From the NCBI GenBank assembly GCA_041664345.1, contig JBAYKX010000023.1, positions 12,885-76,884 on the forward strand: a DNA stretch of 64,000 nucleotides. Direction: 5' to 3'. This DNA is from GWE2-40-63 sp041664345. GTDB taxonomy: Bacteria; Bacteroidota; Bacteroidia; Bacteroidales; SZUA-534. Shown piece after piece: positions 15,497-24,969 of the stretch (within the stretch, counting starts at the first letter, position 1; the number at the start of each line of letters is the position of its first letter). The position numbers and the translations under genes are program-made. A model generated the notes under the pieces. The model worked only from the letters and a program-made list of their open reading frames with translations, did not search any database and was not told the origin of the DNA.

Positions 15497-18400
15497 TTAT
15501 TCAATACTGATTTTCTTATAGTATATTTTTTCGGCGGTTGCTATCACCACAAAATAATTGCCCGTAGTAAGCCTCGAAAGGTTTATTCCTTTGGTTAAAT
15601 TAACTGATTCATTGCTAAATACAATTTTACCGGTTGCATCCAACACTTTAACCTGTTGTACTTTGGTAACCGGGTTTAATGCTTTAATATGCAAGAACCC
15701 TCTGACAGGATTCGGATAAATGTTAAATGCCTCAGAAGCCTCAACCAGTAATTTAATGCCCAAATCGTTTTTAACGAGAATAGCAAAAAAACATGTTATA
15801 GTCAATCCGCCCAAATCGCTAGCCTTAATAAGCAATTCATGCAATTGCTTATCGGTAGTAATGGTTTTGTTCACTACCAAATTATGGCCGGTAATGGTAT
15901 AGTTTTTTGTGTCATCCAAGTTAGTTTGAGTATCGGAGGTAAATTCGAAGGTGTGTGAATCGTTCATATCTTCGTCCTCTACATTCAAAACACCAACCAC
16001 CGTACCCAGCATATCGGAAACAAAAACCGTATCGTTGCTTAATAAAATGTCGGTTGGGGCTTCGTTAACATTGTTAATGATTACTTCAAAACTTCTTTCC
16101 ATGCTGGAATTACCCTCGTCTATAGCTTTTATTCGATAATATAGTTTTGATTTAAATTCATAGTTAAATTCAGCACCAGATAATAAATTATAACCATCAA
16201 TTGAAAATGCATTGTTATCATCGGAGCCAATTCCATCAACTAATTCAAATGAATGATTGCCCTGAGAATCTTCATCAAATACTTGTAAATTAGCAACTAC
16301 TGTATTTAATGGCATGTTTTCGTAAATTGTATATCCAATATAACCTATTTCAGTAATCGGGTCATTCATATCGGTTACCGTTAATACAAACCCCTTTTCA
16401 AATGAATCTCCTTCCGAATCAATGGTTTTGACCCTAATTTTTAGTTCATTCTTAGCCTCAAAGTTTTGAGTATAAGCTTTTAACTGATTACCTTCAATAG
16501 TAAAATAAGTGTTATCATCGGAACCTTCCCCGACTACAAGTTCATAAGTAAAGCTATCGTTGCTGTTTTTATCAATAGTTGATAACGTGCTTATTGCCGA
16601 TAAATCAGGCAAGTTTTCAGCAAAACTGGCAAACGACAATTGAATATCGGTAGGTGGATAATTGATGGGAAGATACAAGCTCTGTATGTCGTTGGTATAG
16701 GTAGCTGTCATAAAACCATAGTATCCGGTACCAAAATACACCGAATCGCCCAAAGCAAATGAAATGGGATTATTTCGGTTGTTCCCCAAATTTAGTAAGT
16801 CGCCCAAGTTTTCAACTTGATTGGTGCTTGGTTTGTAGCTTACAATATCTTTCTTGTTACCATAACAGATATACCCTTTATTCCCAATTCCAATAGCTGT
16901 GGCATCATTCACTGAGAGATGTAATCCATCGGCAAAAATTTTCTGTTGCCAGCTATTGGTTGCCGGGTTGTATTCCTGTATATCGCTCGATTGCGATGTC
17001 CCATTGGAATAGTTGACCCCTCCCGAAACATAACCCTTGCCCTCAACCACAAAGGCACAGGCCGATGTTCTTTTTGCTCCCGTAAAGGTGGCAATTTCAG
17101 ACCACGAGTCATGTACGGCATCGTATTTCCAAAAGTCCTTTGTTTCATCCATTGCATCGGCTCCGGTGCCTACATAAGCGGTATCGTTAATAACAAAGCT
17201 AACCGCATCGTAACGGGCGGTTCCTGCAAAATTGCCAAGGGTTGTCCATTGATTGGTGGCAGGGTTGTATTCATAAAAATCGGGATAGTAAGTAAAGGGG
17301 TATTTACTGCCTCCCAAGCCAACGTAACCCTTTCCATTAACAGCAAATGCAACAGCTTCTGTTCTTGCTGCCCCAGGGAAAGGAGCTACCTTTGTCCATA
17401 CATCGGTTCCGGCATTATATTTCCAAAAGTCGCTTAACACACTGTCGGCATTTTCGCCCAAACCCACATAAACGGTATTATCAATGGTAAAACTTACCGC
17501 ACTGGAACGGGGAATTCCCCGGAAGGGATTGATTCCCGTTTCATCCACATCAATCAGGTTGATGGTAATGGTGGCGGTATCGGAAAATTCGCCATCGAAA
17601 GCCACTACTTGAAGGTTAAAAGATGGGTTAACTTCGTAATCTAAAAAGAGGTTGTTATTTACCGATATTCCACCGGTTGAAGCATTTATAGCAAAAGTAT
17701 TGTACAAGTTACCGGAAATTATAGCATGCGCTAATACATCGCCATCTAAATCGGAAGCAACAACAGAACCAATAATAGTTCCATTCTGCTGGTTTTCTAA
17801 AACAGAAAATTCAGTATCAAGAAACTCTATGGATTCGTTTATATTTAAAATATTAATGGTAATTGCTGCGGTGTCGCTTAATTCTCCATCAGACACTAGC
17901 GTTAGAAGTTCAAAAGTTTTGTTTTCTTCAAAGTTTATAGCCGTGGAATCTATTACATAAACAACCCCTGTAGAGTCAATCACCCCAAAAACCTTATCGA
18001 GGCTTGCATGAATAATAGAATAGGTCAATTTTGAATTGAAATCTTCATCGGCAGCAACCAACGTGTCTAAAATTGTACTATTATTTGGGTTTTCAGGAAT
18101 GTTTAAAACTAAATCGGATAGGTGGGGTTTTTCATTTAGATCAATTAAATCTATATCAACTTTAACCGAATCAATTAATTGACCATCAGAAACTAAAATT
18201 TTTAGATTAAATGATTTGTTTAGTTCATAGCTTAAATATTGTGTGTTTTTAATTTGAATGGCTCCTGTTGTGGAATTAAGGTCAAACACATTACTTATAT
18301 TGCCCGAAACAATGGTGTAATTTAATGCATCATTATCTTCATCAAAAGCTTCTAGTTGATAAATAATTGAATCATTGGGTAAATTTTCCTCTATTTCTAA

Positions 18401-19867
18401 CTGTTTATAAGGGTTACATATAAGTTCATTAACATTATCAATTTGAATATTAACGAAAGAAGTATCAACAAATTCCCCATCAGAAACTTGTACATATAAA
18501 CTGAAATTTTGATTCTCTTCATAGTTGATTAAAGAAGAATCCATAACATAAATAACACCGGTCGAGTCAACTACTCCAAATGCACCAGATGGATTTGCCT
18601 GAACAATAGAAAAAACATGGGTATCATTATAATCTTCGTCAGAAATTAAAATGGTATCAACAATTGAATTGTTTAAAGGATTTTCATCTATCAACTCTTG
18701 CAAATTATTGGTCAAAACTCTTTCATTAACATCATTAATTTTAATGTTGTAGCCTATGAGTTTGCTTGATGATCCATCATATATTTTAATTATTGCGTAC
18801 AATGAATCGTTTCGTTCAAAGTTAAAGTAACTTGAATCAATAATCGAAATCTGCCCTGTTTCACTATCTAATTTAATTGCATTATCATCATTCCCATCAA
18901 AGACCGAAAACTCTAGAATTCCATTACCATAATAATAAGCATCAACAGTATCAAGTATCTGATTATTATTTTGATTTTCATTTATTTGGATTTCTTGATT
19001 ATAAGTATAAAGTTCAGGCCCTTGATATTCATAAGCACCTATATCAATTCTTCCATATTGAATTCTTTCATTACCTTCAAAATCATAATTAGTTATTAAA
19101 GAATCATTTGTAAAATTTGGGTCGCCCATATTTATGCAGGGTGATGTATTTTGTAACGCATAAGGATTTGCACCGGAACCCACAAATAAAGGATCAACAT
19201 CTATATTGCCATCAGCTTGTAATTGAGCCCCCACAATATCACAATTGGTTATTTTAGGAGTTGAGTTGTATGGATCTAAATTTGCCTGCCCATTGCCTGA
19301 AACAATGCAGTTTGATATTTCAGATAAGGAGTAATTTATTTGAATTCCAGAAACTTGATTATCCGATATGGTATTGTTTGTTATTTTAGGTGAAGAAAAA
19401 TCACAACTAATACCAATCCAATAATTTTTTACAATTAGGTTCCCTTCGATTCGTGGAGATGCTTGATAACAATAAATTGCTTCATTATTGTTACGTGTAA
19501 TTAAATTATTAGCTACAATAAGTTTATTCATATTATAAACACACAGTGCACTACCATAGCCATCAAGCCAATAACTGCCAAAGGCATTCCCAAACTGCAT
19601 AATACAGAATTCAATTTTTGAAGTATCGTTTGAGCTGGGTGTTTCTAAAAACCGAATACCACCCCAACCACCACTGATATAAGTCAATACCGAGTCTTTG
19701 GCTGTAAAAATTATCCTATTTTGTGCCGTTCCTTGGGCTAAAATCCTTCCTTGCACATTGAGTTTGTAATGCCCCTGAAACTCTACATAAACCCCCGGGT
19801 TTATGGTTAAGGTGCGGGCATTGTTAATGGTTAAGTTGTTATAACTTTTATGGTGTCGGCACTCCAT
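15497..19867 (-). CDS. T9SS-exported surface protein, C-terminal part: beta-helix, cadherin, Kelch, cadherin, sorting tail (frameshifted from upstream part)
   Basis: The C-terminal 1450 or so residues of a giant secreted protein. From the N-side it has the fourth right-handed beta-helix unit (to about 280), a series of cadherin-like repeats (about 285-775, with FEENKTF...DGELSDTA patterns), Kelch repeats forming a propeller (about 780-1065, repeated GKGYVGLGG/FWKYNA), further cadherin-like repeats (about 1070-1350), and a type A T9SS sorting tail (about 1378-1456, FNIYPNPVRGFLHI). Export through the outer membrane and attachment or release by T9SS follow from the tail. It has no signal peptide of its own. 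The apparent start codon at 19,867 is in the wrong frame for the first few residues; homology with repeat units upstream shows it continues the 19,831-23,487 frame after a 1-nt loss near 19,840. Likely function: adhesion or carbohydrate contact, by inference from domains. Confidence 0.88.
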   Translation of the reverse strand: MECRHHKSYNNLTINNARTLTINPGVYVEFQGHYKLNVQGRILAQGTAQNRIIFTAKDSVLTYISGGWGGIRFLETPSSNDTSKIEFCIMQFGNAFGSYWLDGYGSALCVYNMNKLIVANNLITRNNNEAIYCYQASPRIEGNLIVKNYWIGISCDFSSPKITNNTISDNQVSGIQINYSLSEISNCIVSGNGQANLDPYNSTPKITNCDIVGAQLQADGNIDVDPLFVGSGANPYALQNTSPCINMGDPNFTNDSLITNYDFEGNERIQYGRIDIGAYEYQGPELYTYNQEIQINENQNNNQILDTVDAYYYGNGILEFSVFDGNDDNAIKLDSETGQISIIDSSYFNFERNDSLYAIIKIYDGSSSKLIGYNIKINDVNERVLTNNLQELIDENPLNNSIVDTILISDEDYNDTHVFSIVQANPSGAFGVVDSTGVIYVMDSSLINYEENQNFSLYVQVSDGEFVDTSFVNIQIDNVNELICNPYKQLEIEENLPNDSIIYQLEAFDEDNDALNYTIVSGNISNVFDLNSTTGAIQIKNTQYLSYELNKSFNLKILVSDGQLIDSVKVDIDLIDLNEKPHLSDLVLNIPENPNNSTILDTLVAADEDFNSKLTYSIIHASLDKVFGVIDSTGVVYVIDSTAINFEENKTFELLTLVSDGELSDTAAITINILNINESIEFLDTEFSVLENQQNGTIIGSVVASDLDGDVLAHAIISGNLYNTFAINASTGGISVNNNLFLDYEVNPSFNLQVVAFDGEFSDTATITINLIDVDETGINPFRGIPRSSAVSFTIDNTVYVGLGENADSVLSDFWKYNAGTDVWTKVAPFPGAARTEAVAFAVNGKGYVGLGGSKYPFTYYPDFYEYNPATNQWTTLGNFAGTARYDAVSFVINDTAYVGTGADAMDETKDFWKYDAVHDSWSEIATFTGAKRTSACAFVVEGKGYVSGGVNYSNGTSQSSDIQEYNPATNSWQQKIFADGLHLSVNDATAIGIGNKGYICYGNKKDIVSYKPSTNQVENLGDLLNLGNNRNNPISFALGDSVYFGTGYYGFMTATYTNDIQSLYLPINYPPTDIQLSFASFAENLPDLSAISTLSTIDKNSNDSFTYELVVGEGSDDNTYFTIEGNQLKAYTQNFEAKNELKIRVKTIDSEGDSFEKGFVLTVTDMNDPITEIGYIGYTIYENMPLNTVVANLQVFDEDSQGNHSFELVDGIGSDDNNAFSIDGYNLLSGAEFNYEFKSKLYYRIKAIDEGNSSMERSFEVIINNVNEAPTDILLSNDTVFVSDMLGTVVGVLNVEDEDMNDSHTFEFTSDTQTNLDDTKNYTITGHNLVVNKTITTDKQLHELLIKASDLGGLTITCFFAILVKNDLGIKLLVEASEAFNIYPNPVRGFLHIKALNPVTKVQQVKVLDATGKIVFSNESVNLTKGINLSRLTTGNYFVVIATAEKIYYKKISIE

Positions 19868-22800
19868 ACTACATCTTCATTGGGGAGTTCAAAATATTCA
19901 TTTGAATTGAGTACATAAATTTCGGTAATGAGTGTATCGGATAAAACGCCATTGCTCACTTTTATCTTCAAATGGTAGTTAGTTTCTGCCTGGGCCTCTG
20001 TTGGAACCCATTTTATTGTATCGTTTTCAATTGACAAACCACTCGGGGCCTCAATTATGGTGTAAGTTACTCCTGAAGGAAAACTTATCGGTTTTATTGC
20101 TTCTGCATAAACGGAATCAAAACGGATGTGCTTTTTTCTGATTGTACGGAAAACTAAAAACGAATCAGGGTCGCTTTGCAGTTCGTATGCACCCATATCA
20201 ATTGTAGGGTTTGTTCCCCCTTCGTAAATCCTTGGGTTACCGGCTATGTCCATGTTTATTTCCAAACTATCCGTATCCCAATCGGGTCGCCCGGAATTTA
20301 AACAAGGTGATGTTTTTTGTAACGCATAAGGATTTGAACCGGATACCACAAATAAAGGATCCACATCTATATTGCCATCAGCTTGTAAATTAGCTCCCAC
20401 AATATCGCAATTGGTTATTATAGGAGTTGAGTTGTATTGTTCTAAATTTGCCTGCCAATTTCCTGAAACAATGCAGTTTGTAAGTTGCGGAGACGAGCTT
20501 TGTAAAGATATTCCACAATAACCTTGATTATCCGATATGGTATTGTTTGTTATTTTAGGTGAAGAATTATAGCAATTAATACCATTCCCATAATTTTTTA
20601 CCATCAAGTTCCCTTCAATTAATGGTGATGCATTATTACAATAGATTGCAGAATTCCAACTAGATGATCTGTTTTTTGCAATTAAATTATTGGTAATTTT
20701 AATTTTGTCAAAACCATAAATACATAATGCGCCTCCATGACCATCAAGCCCATCACTGCCAAAGGCATTCCCAAACTGTATGATACAGAATTCAATTTTT
20801 GATGTATCGTTTGAGCTGGGTGTTTCTAAAAACCGAATACCACCCCAACCTCCACTAGTATCAGTTAATACCGAGTCTTTGTCTGTAAATGTTATCCTGT
20901 TTTGTACCGTTCCCCGTGCTAAAATTCTTCCTTGTACATTTAATTTATAATGCCCCTGGAATTCCACATAAACGCCTGGGTTTATGGTTAAGGTACGGGC
21001 ATTGTTAATGGTTAAGTTATTAATAACTTTTATGGTGTCGGCACTCCATACAACATCTTCATTGGGGAGTACAAAATATTCATTTGAATTGAGTACATAA
21101 ATTTCGGTATTGAGTGTATCGGATAAAACGCCATTGCTCACTTTTATCTTCAAATTATAGTTTGTTTCTGCCTGGGCCAATGTTGGAACCCATTTTATGG
21201 TATCGTTTTCAATTGCCAAACCACTTGGGGCTTCAATTATGATGTAAGTTACCCCTGAAGGAAAACTTATCGGTTTTATTGCTTCTGCATAAACGGAACC
21301 AAAACGGATGTGCTTTTTCCCGATTGTACGGAAAACTAAAAACGGATCAGGGTCGCTTTGCAGTTCGTAGGCACCCATATCAATGGTAGGGTTTGAACCA
21401 AAAGTATAAATCCTTGGGTTACCGGCTATGTCCATGTTTATTCCCAAACTATCCGTATCCCAATCGGGGCGTCCGGTATTTAAACAGGGTGATGTATTTT
21501 GTAACGCATAAGGATTTGCACCGGAACCCACAAATAAAGGATTTATATCCATATTGCCATCAGCTTGTAAATGAGCCCCCACAATATCGCAATTGGTTAT
21601 TTTAGGAGTTGAATAGTATTGAGCTAAATTTCCATCCCCATTGCCTGAAACAATGCAGTTAGTAAGTTGCGGAGAGGAACTAACTAAATATATCCCATAA
21701 TCTTGATTATCCGATATGGTGTTGTTTGTTATTTTAGGTGAAGAATTATCACAATAAATACTATAATAATAATTTTTTACAATTAGGTTCCCTTCGATTC
21801 GTGGAGATGCATGATAACAAAAAATTGTGTAGTATCTGTTACGTATAAATAAACTATTAGCTACAATAAGTTTATTCATATTAGAAACACACAATGAACT
21901 TCCAAATTGATCGAGCCAATCGTCACTGCCAAATGCATTCCCAAACTGCATAATACAGAATTCAATTTTTGAAGTATCGTTGGCACTTGGTGTAGAATAA
22001 AACCTAATTCCACCCCAACCACCACTGGTACCAGTTAATATTGAGTCTTTGGCTGTAAAAGTAATTCTGTTTTGTGCCGTTCCCCGGGCTAAAATCCTTC
22101 CTTGTACATTGAGCTTGTAATGCCCCTGAAACTCCACATAAACCCCCGGGTTTATGGTTAAAGTGCGGGCATTATTAATGGTTAAGTTATTAATAACTTT
22201 TATAGTGTCGGCACTCCATACAACATCTTCATCGGGGAGTTCAAAATATTCATTTGAATTGAGTACATAAATTTCGGTATGGAGCGTGTCGAATAAAACG
22301 CCATTGCTCACTTTTATCTTCAAATTGTAGTTTGTTTCTGCCTGGGCCAATGTTGGAACCCATTTTATGGTATCATTTTCAATTACCAAACCACTTGGAG
22401 CCTCAATTATGGTGTAAGTTATCCCTGAAGGAAAGCTTATCGGTTTTATTGCTTCTGCATAAACGGAACCAAAACGGATGTGCTTTTTTCCGATTGTACG
22501 GAAAACTAAAAACGGATCGGGATTGCTTTGCCGTTCGTATGCGCCCATATCAATTGTAGGGTTTGTTCCCCCTGTGTAAATCCTTGGGTTACCGGCTATG
22601 TCCATGTTTATTCCCAAGCTATCAATATCCCAATCGGGTCGCCCGGTATTTAAACAGGGTGATGTATTTTGTAACGCATAAAGATTTGAACCGGAACCCA
22701 CAAATAAAGGATCTGCATCTATATTGCCATCAGCTTGTAAATTAGCTCCCACAATATCGCAATGGGTTATTTTAGGAGTTGAATTGTCTTGGTATAAATT

Positions 22801-23487
22801 TCCATACCCATTGCCTGAAACAATGCAGTCTGTTATTTCAGGAAAGGAACTATCAAAAATATTAATACCATAACCTCCATTATCCGATATGGTATTGTTT
22901 ATTATTTTAGGTGAAGAATTATTGCAACTAACACCAGTCCAATAATTTTTTACAATTAAGTTTCCTTCAAATAGAGGTGATGCATTATAACAATAGATCG
23001 CTTCATTATTGTTATGTGTAATTAAATTATTAGCTACAATAAGTTTATTCATATTATAAACAAACAATGCACTACCAACTCCATCAAGCCAATCGCTGCC
23101 ATAGCCATTTCCATATTGTATAATACAGAATTCAATTTTTGAAGTGTCGTTTGTATTTGGTGTATCAATAAACCGTATGCCATGCCAACCACCACTGGTA
23201 TCCGTTAAAACAGTATCCTTTGCCGTAAAAGTTATCCTATTTTGAGCCGTTCCCCGGGCTAAAATCCTTCCTTGTACATTTAGTTTGTAATGCCCTTGAA
23301 ATTCCACATAAACACCCGGGTTTATGGTTAAAGTAATGCCATTATCCACAGTAATTTCTCCGGTTACTTTTACGGTGTCGGCACTCCAGGTTTCGTTGGT
23401 GGTAATGTTTCCGCTTTTTTCAATTACAGTTTGGGCTTGTAGGGTTGTGCCCAATAAAAAAATAAATGGGAGTAGTAGATTCTTCAT
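19831..23487 (-). CDS. T9SS-exported surface protein, N-terminal part: signal peptide and repeated parallel beta-helix units (frameshifted at 3' end)
   Basis: The start ATG at 23,487 gives signal peptide MKNLLLPFIFLLGTTLQAQ; an ATG 36 bp upstream would add a non-signal tail. The protein contains three complete tandem units of about 390 residues, and the fourth begins at the break. Each unit has the same order: VVWSADTIKV entry, YVEFQGHYKLNVQGRILARG, a right-handed beta-helix (NosD/pectate-lyase-like SSPKITNNTISDN repeats), then a YELQSDPDPFLVFRTIGKKH linker and a cadherin-like/putative-Ig segment ending FVLNSNEYF. DNA period is about 1.17 kb. The frame ends in KVITT at the position where the other units read KVINNLTINNARTL, showing a 1-nt deletion. 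Restoring it joins this to the 15,497-19,867 frame, giving about 2660 residues from this start. Confidence 0.88.
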   Translation of the reverse strand: MKNLLLPFIFLLGTTLQAQTVIEKSGNITTNETWSADTVKVTGEITVDNGITLTINPGVYVEFQGHYKLNVQGRILARGTAQNRITFTAKDTVLTDTSGGWHGIRFIDTPNTNDTSKIEFCIIQYGNGYGSDWLDGVGSALFVYNMNKLIVANNLITHNNNEAIYCYNASPLFEGNLIVKNYWTGVSCNNSSPKIINNTISDNGGYGINIFDSSFPEITDCIVSGNGYGNLYQDNSTPKITHCDIVGANLQADGNIDADPLFVGSGSNLYALQNTSPCLNTGRPDWDIDSLGINMDIAGNPRIYTGGTNPTIDMGAYERQSNPDPFLVFRTIGKKHIRFGSVYAEAIKPISFPSGITYTIIEAPSGLVIENDTIKWVPTLAQAETNYNLKIKVSNGVLFDTLHTEIYVLNSNEYFELPDEDVVWSADTIKVINNLTINNARTLTINPGVYVEFQGHYKLNVQGRILARGTAQNRITFTAKDSILTGTSGGWGGIRFYSTPSANDTSKIEFCIMQFGNAFGSDDWLDQFGSSLCVSNMNKLIVANSLFIRNRYYTIFCYHASPRIEGNLIVKNYYYSIYCDNSSPKITNNTISDNQDYGIYLVSSSPQLTNCIVSGNGDGNLAQYYSTPKITNCDIVGAHLQADGNMDINPLFVGSGANPYALQNTSPCLNTGRPDWDTDSLGINMDIAGNPRIYTFGSNPTIDMGAYELQSDPDPFLVFRTIGKKHIRFGSVYAEAIKPISFPSGVTYIIIEAPSGLAIENDTIKWVPTLAQAETNYNLKIKVSNGVLSDTLNTEIYVLNSNEYFVLPNEDVVWSADTIKVINNLTINNARTLTINPGVYVEFQGHYKLNVQGRILARGTVQNRITFTDKDSVLTDTSGGWGGIRFLETPSSNDTSKIEFCIIQFGNAFGSDGLDGHGGALCIYGFDKIKITNNLIAKNRSSSWNSAIYCNNASPLIEGNLMVKNYGNGINCYNSSPKITNNTISDNQGYCGISLQSSSPQLTNCIVSGNWQANLEQYNSTPIITNCDIVGANLQADGNIDVDPLFVVSGSNPYALQKTSPCLNSGRPDWDTDSLEINMDIAGNPRIYEGGTNPTIDMGAYELQSDPDSFLVFRTIRKKHIRFDSVYAEAIKPISFPSGVTYTIIEAPSGLSIENDTIKWVPTEAQAETNYHLKIKVSNGVLSDTLITEIYVLNSNEYFELPNEDVVWSADTIKVITT

Positions 23488-23992
23488 TTGTGCTATTTTG
23501 TTTAAAAAACCTTGGATGCTCAATTTAGTGTATATTAACTTGGTGTTCTGAGGTTGTTTTACAAGTGGTTATACTTGCGAAAATAACCATAATAATGTGA
23601 TATGCAAAAAGTATGTGGAACATTTAGTGTAAAGTTGGGGATTTGGAAAGTTGGGAAGTTGGGGAAAGGGTAGCAAGGTAACAAGGTTGCAGGGTTACAA
23701 GATGGAAAATTGGGGACGTTGGAACTTGCAGCACCCGCTGCGAGACATGCCGCAGAGAGAGATTGGAAAATTGGGAAAATGGGAAGTTTCCAAGCCCAAA
23801 GGACGTTGGAAAGTCGGTAGTTATTCCTTTTTAACTTTCCATAGCCACATTGACGTTTCCATGTCCTCCGGACGATGGAAAGTCAGTGCTGATGTGGAAA
23901 AGTCGTTGAAATTTGAAATTCTGGAAAGATGGGAAATTGGAAAGGTTGAAAAATGGAATTATTTCTTTCCATTTTTCAACCTTTTTTATTGG
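23488..23992. repeat. Gene-free interval with octad repeats, a GCAGC hairpin and a long imperfect hairpin
   Basis: About 500 bp without a gene. From left to right: an AT-rich promoter region for the surface protein; octad units GTAGCAAG, GTAACAAG, GTTGCAGG, GTTACAAG at 23,670-23,701 preceded by GGAAAGTT-like units; a GCAGC-ACCC-GCTGC hairpin near 23,728 followed by GAGATTGGAAAATTGGG; and a long imperfect hairpin at 23,845-23,897 whose core is TGACGTTTCCATGTCC, loop TCC, GGACGATGGAAAGTCA. It ends in the terminator described separately. Any open frame across it is repeat read-through. Confidence 0.7.
23941..23987. terminator. Intrinsic terminator downstream of the outer-membrane protein gene
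   Basis: AAAGGTTGAAAAATGGAA pairs with TTCCATTTTTCAACCTTTT across a short loop, just past the stop codon of the minus-strand outer-membrane protein gene. On the minus strand the stem is followed by TTTCC rather than a long T tract; on the plus strand by TTTTTTATT, so it may serve both directions. Confidence 0.65.
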
Positions 23993-24796
23993 TTAGAACA
24001 CCCAACCAATGCGTAGTCCAGCAGTACCAGCAATGGGTACTTCTTCACCTCCAGTTGCGAAGCCGTAGGCTATTCCTTCACCATTGCCACCAGCTTTGCT
24101 ATAGCCATAGCCAAATCCAACATATAAATCCACTAAAAATGAATCATCGATTACCCATTGTTTACCAAACTTTAGCATTAATGCAATGGCAAAATCATCC
24201 TCACGCTTGGTTGATGAATTGTAAGGGTAATAATAATCATAATCATAAGTATCAAAATACATGTAGCGTAATGCAAATTCAGGAGCAATGTAAGCCCCTT
24301 TAAGAATGTGTGAATAACGCATTTTATTCATATAAAGGTCGGGTGTTCTTATAAATTTATAGGCAAATTTGGTATATACTCCCGCTGGATTATTTTCCTG
24401 AGGATCGAATCCCAAACCTACTATACCAAGCGCAGCTTCAAAGGATTTCCCGGGTTTTATATTTTGTTCGTAGGCAAATTCGGTGCTACCGTATAAAGGC
24501 GACAGAAAATTAATTTTAAGGGCTCGCCGGCTTTGATTGGTATAATAATCCGGATTATCAAAACTGTTGTTTTCCATTTTAACAACTTCACCAGTTGAAA
24601 ATTCAACTCTATCAACCAAGGATTTTTCTATTCCAAAAATAATTTTAGGATTGCTTTGGTAAAAATACTTTATTTTATCACTGCCCAATTCCGATACAGT
24701 GCAAGTAATAACATCGCCATTTGTTTTAATAATTTTATCTTGAGCAACCGATGTTAGGGTTATAAAGACCAATAGAAAGCTAATAATATTTTTCAT
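23993..24796 (-). CDS. Predicted outer-membrane beta-barrel protein of unknown function
   Basis: A 267-residue protein with a clear signal peptide (MKNIISFLLVFITLTSVAQ). Residues about 20-80 (KIIKTNGDVITCTVSELGSD) look like the short N-terminal domain seen in many Bacteroidota proteins that begin DxIxLKNGxxIxGxI. The remainder alternates hydrophobic and polar residues in strand-like segments with many Tyr/Phe and ends GLRIGWVF, an aromatic C-terminus expected for BAM-inserted barrels. A tyrosine-rich loop (YFDTYDYDYYYPYN) is notable. No enzymatic motif is seen. It is transcribed alone, between the repeat-rich interval and the divergent znu operon. Role in transport or adhesion cannot be decided. 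Confidence 0.75.
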   Translation of the reverse strand: MKNIISFLLVFITLTSVAQDKIIKTNGDVITCTVSELGSDKIKYFYQSNPKIIFGIEKSLVDRVEFSTGEVVKMENNSFDNPDYYTNQSRRALKINFLSPLYGSTEFAYEQNIKPGKSFEAALGIVGLGFDPQENNPAGVYTKFAYKFIRTPDLYMNKMRYSHILKGAYIAPEFALRYMYFDTYDYDYYYPYNSSTKREDDFAIALMLKFGKQWVIDDSFLVDLYVGFGYGYSKAGGNGEGIAYGFATGGEEVPIAGTAGLRIGWVF

Positions 24797-24941
24797 TTTT
24801 AGTTAATTAAGGTTAGTACTTTTTCAAAGATGTACGTTATTTAAAAAGGTTGCTAAAAATAGACAATTTTAGCATACAACTGAAATTATGTTAGTTTTTC
24901 GTTAAATCAATCGAACTTACTAAAACAAATTATCTCTCTAC

Positions 24942-24969
24942 TTGTCATTGAGATTATTTGCTACTTTTG
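24942..24969 (+). promoter_or_regulatory. Bacteroidota-type promoter upstream of the znu operon
   Basis: TTG at 24,942-24,944 and TACTTTTG at 24,962-24,969 match the Bacteroidota -33 (TTG) and -7 (TAnnTTTG) elements with a 17-nt spacer. This overlaps the only canonical-like start codons (TTG) of znuA, so the true translation start is probably downstream of the -7 element. Confidence 0.5.

Noticed and set aside
23651..24016. 121-codon frame with an aromatic tail
   Set aside because: Composed of repeats and crosses the terminator of the convergent outer-membrane protein gene.
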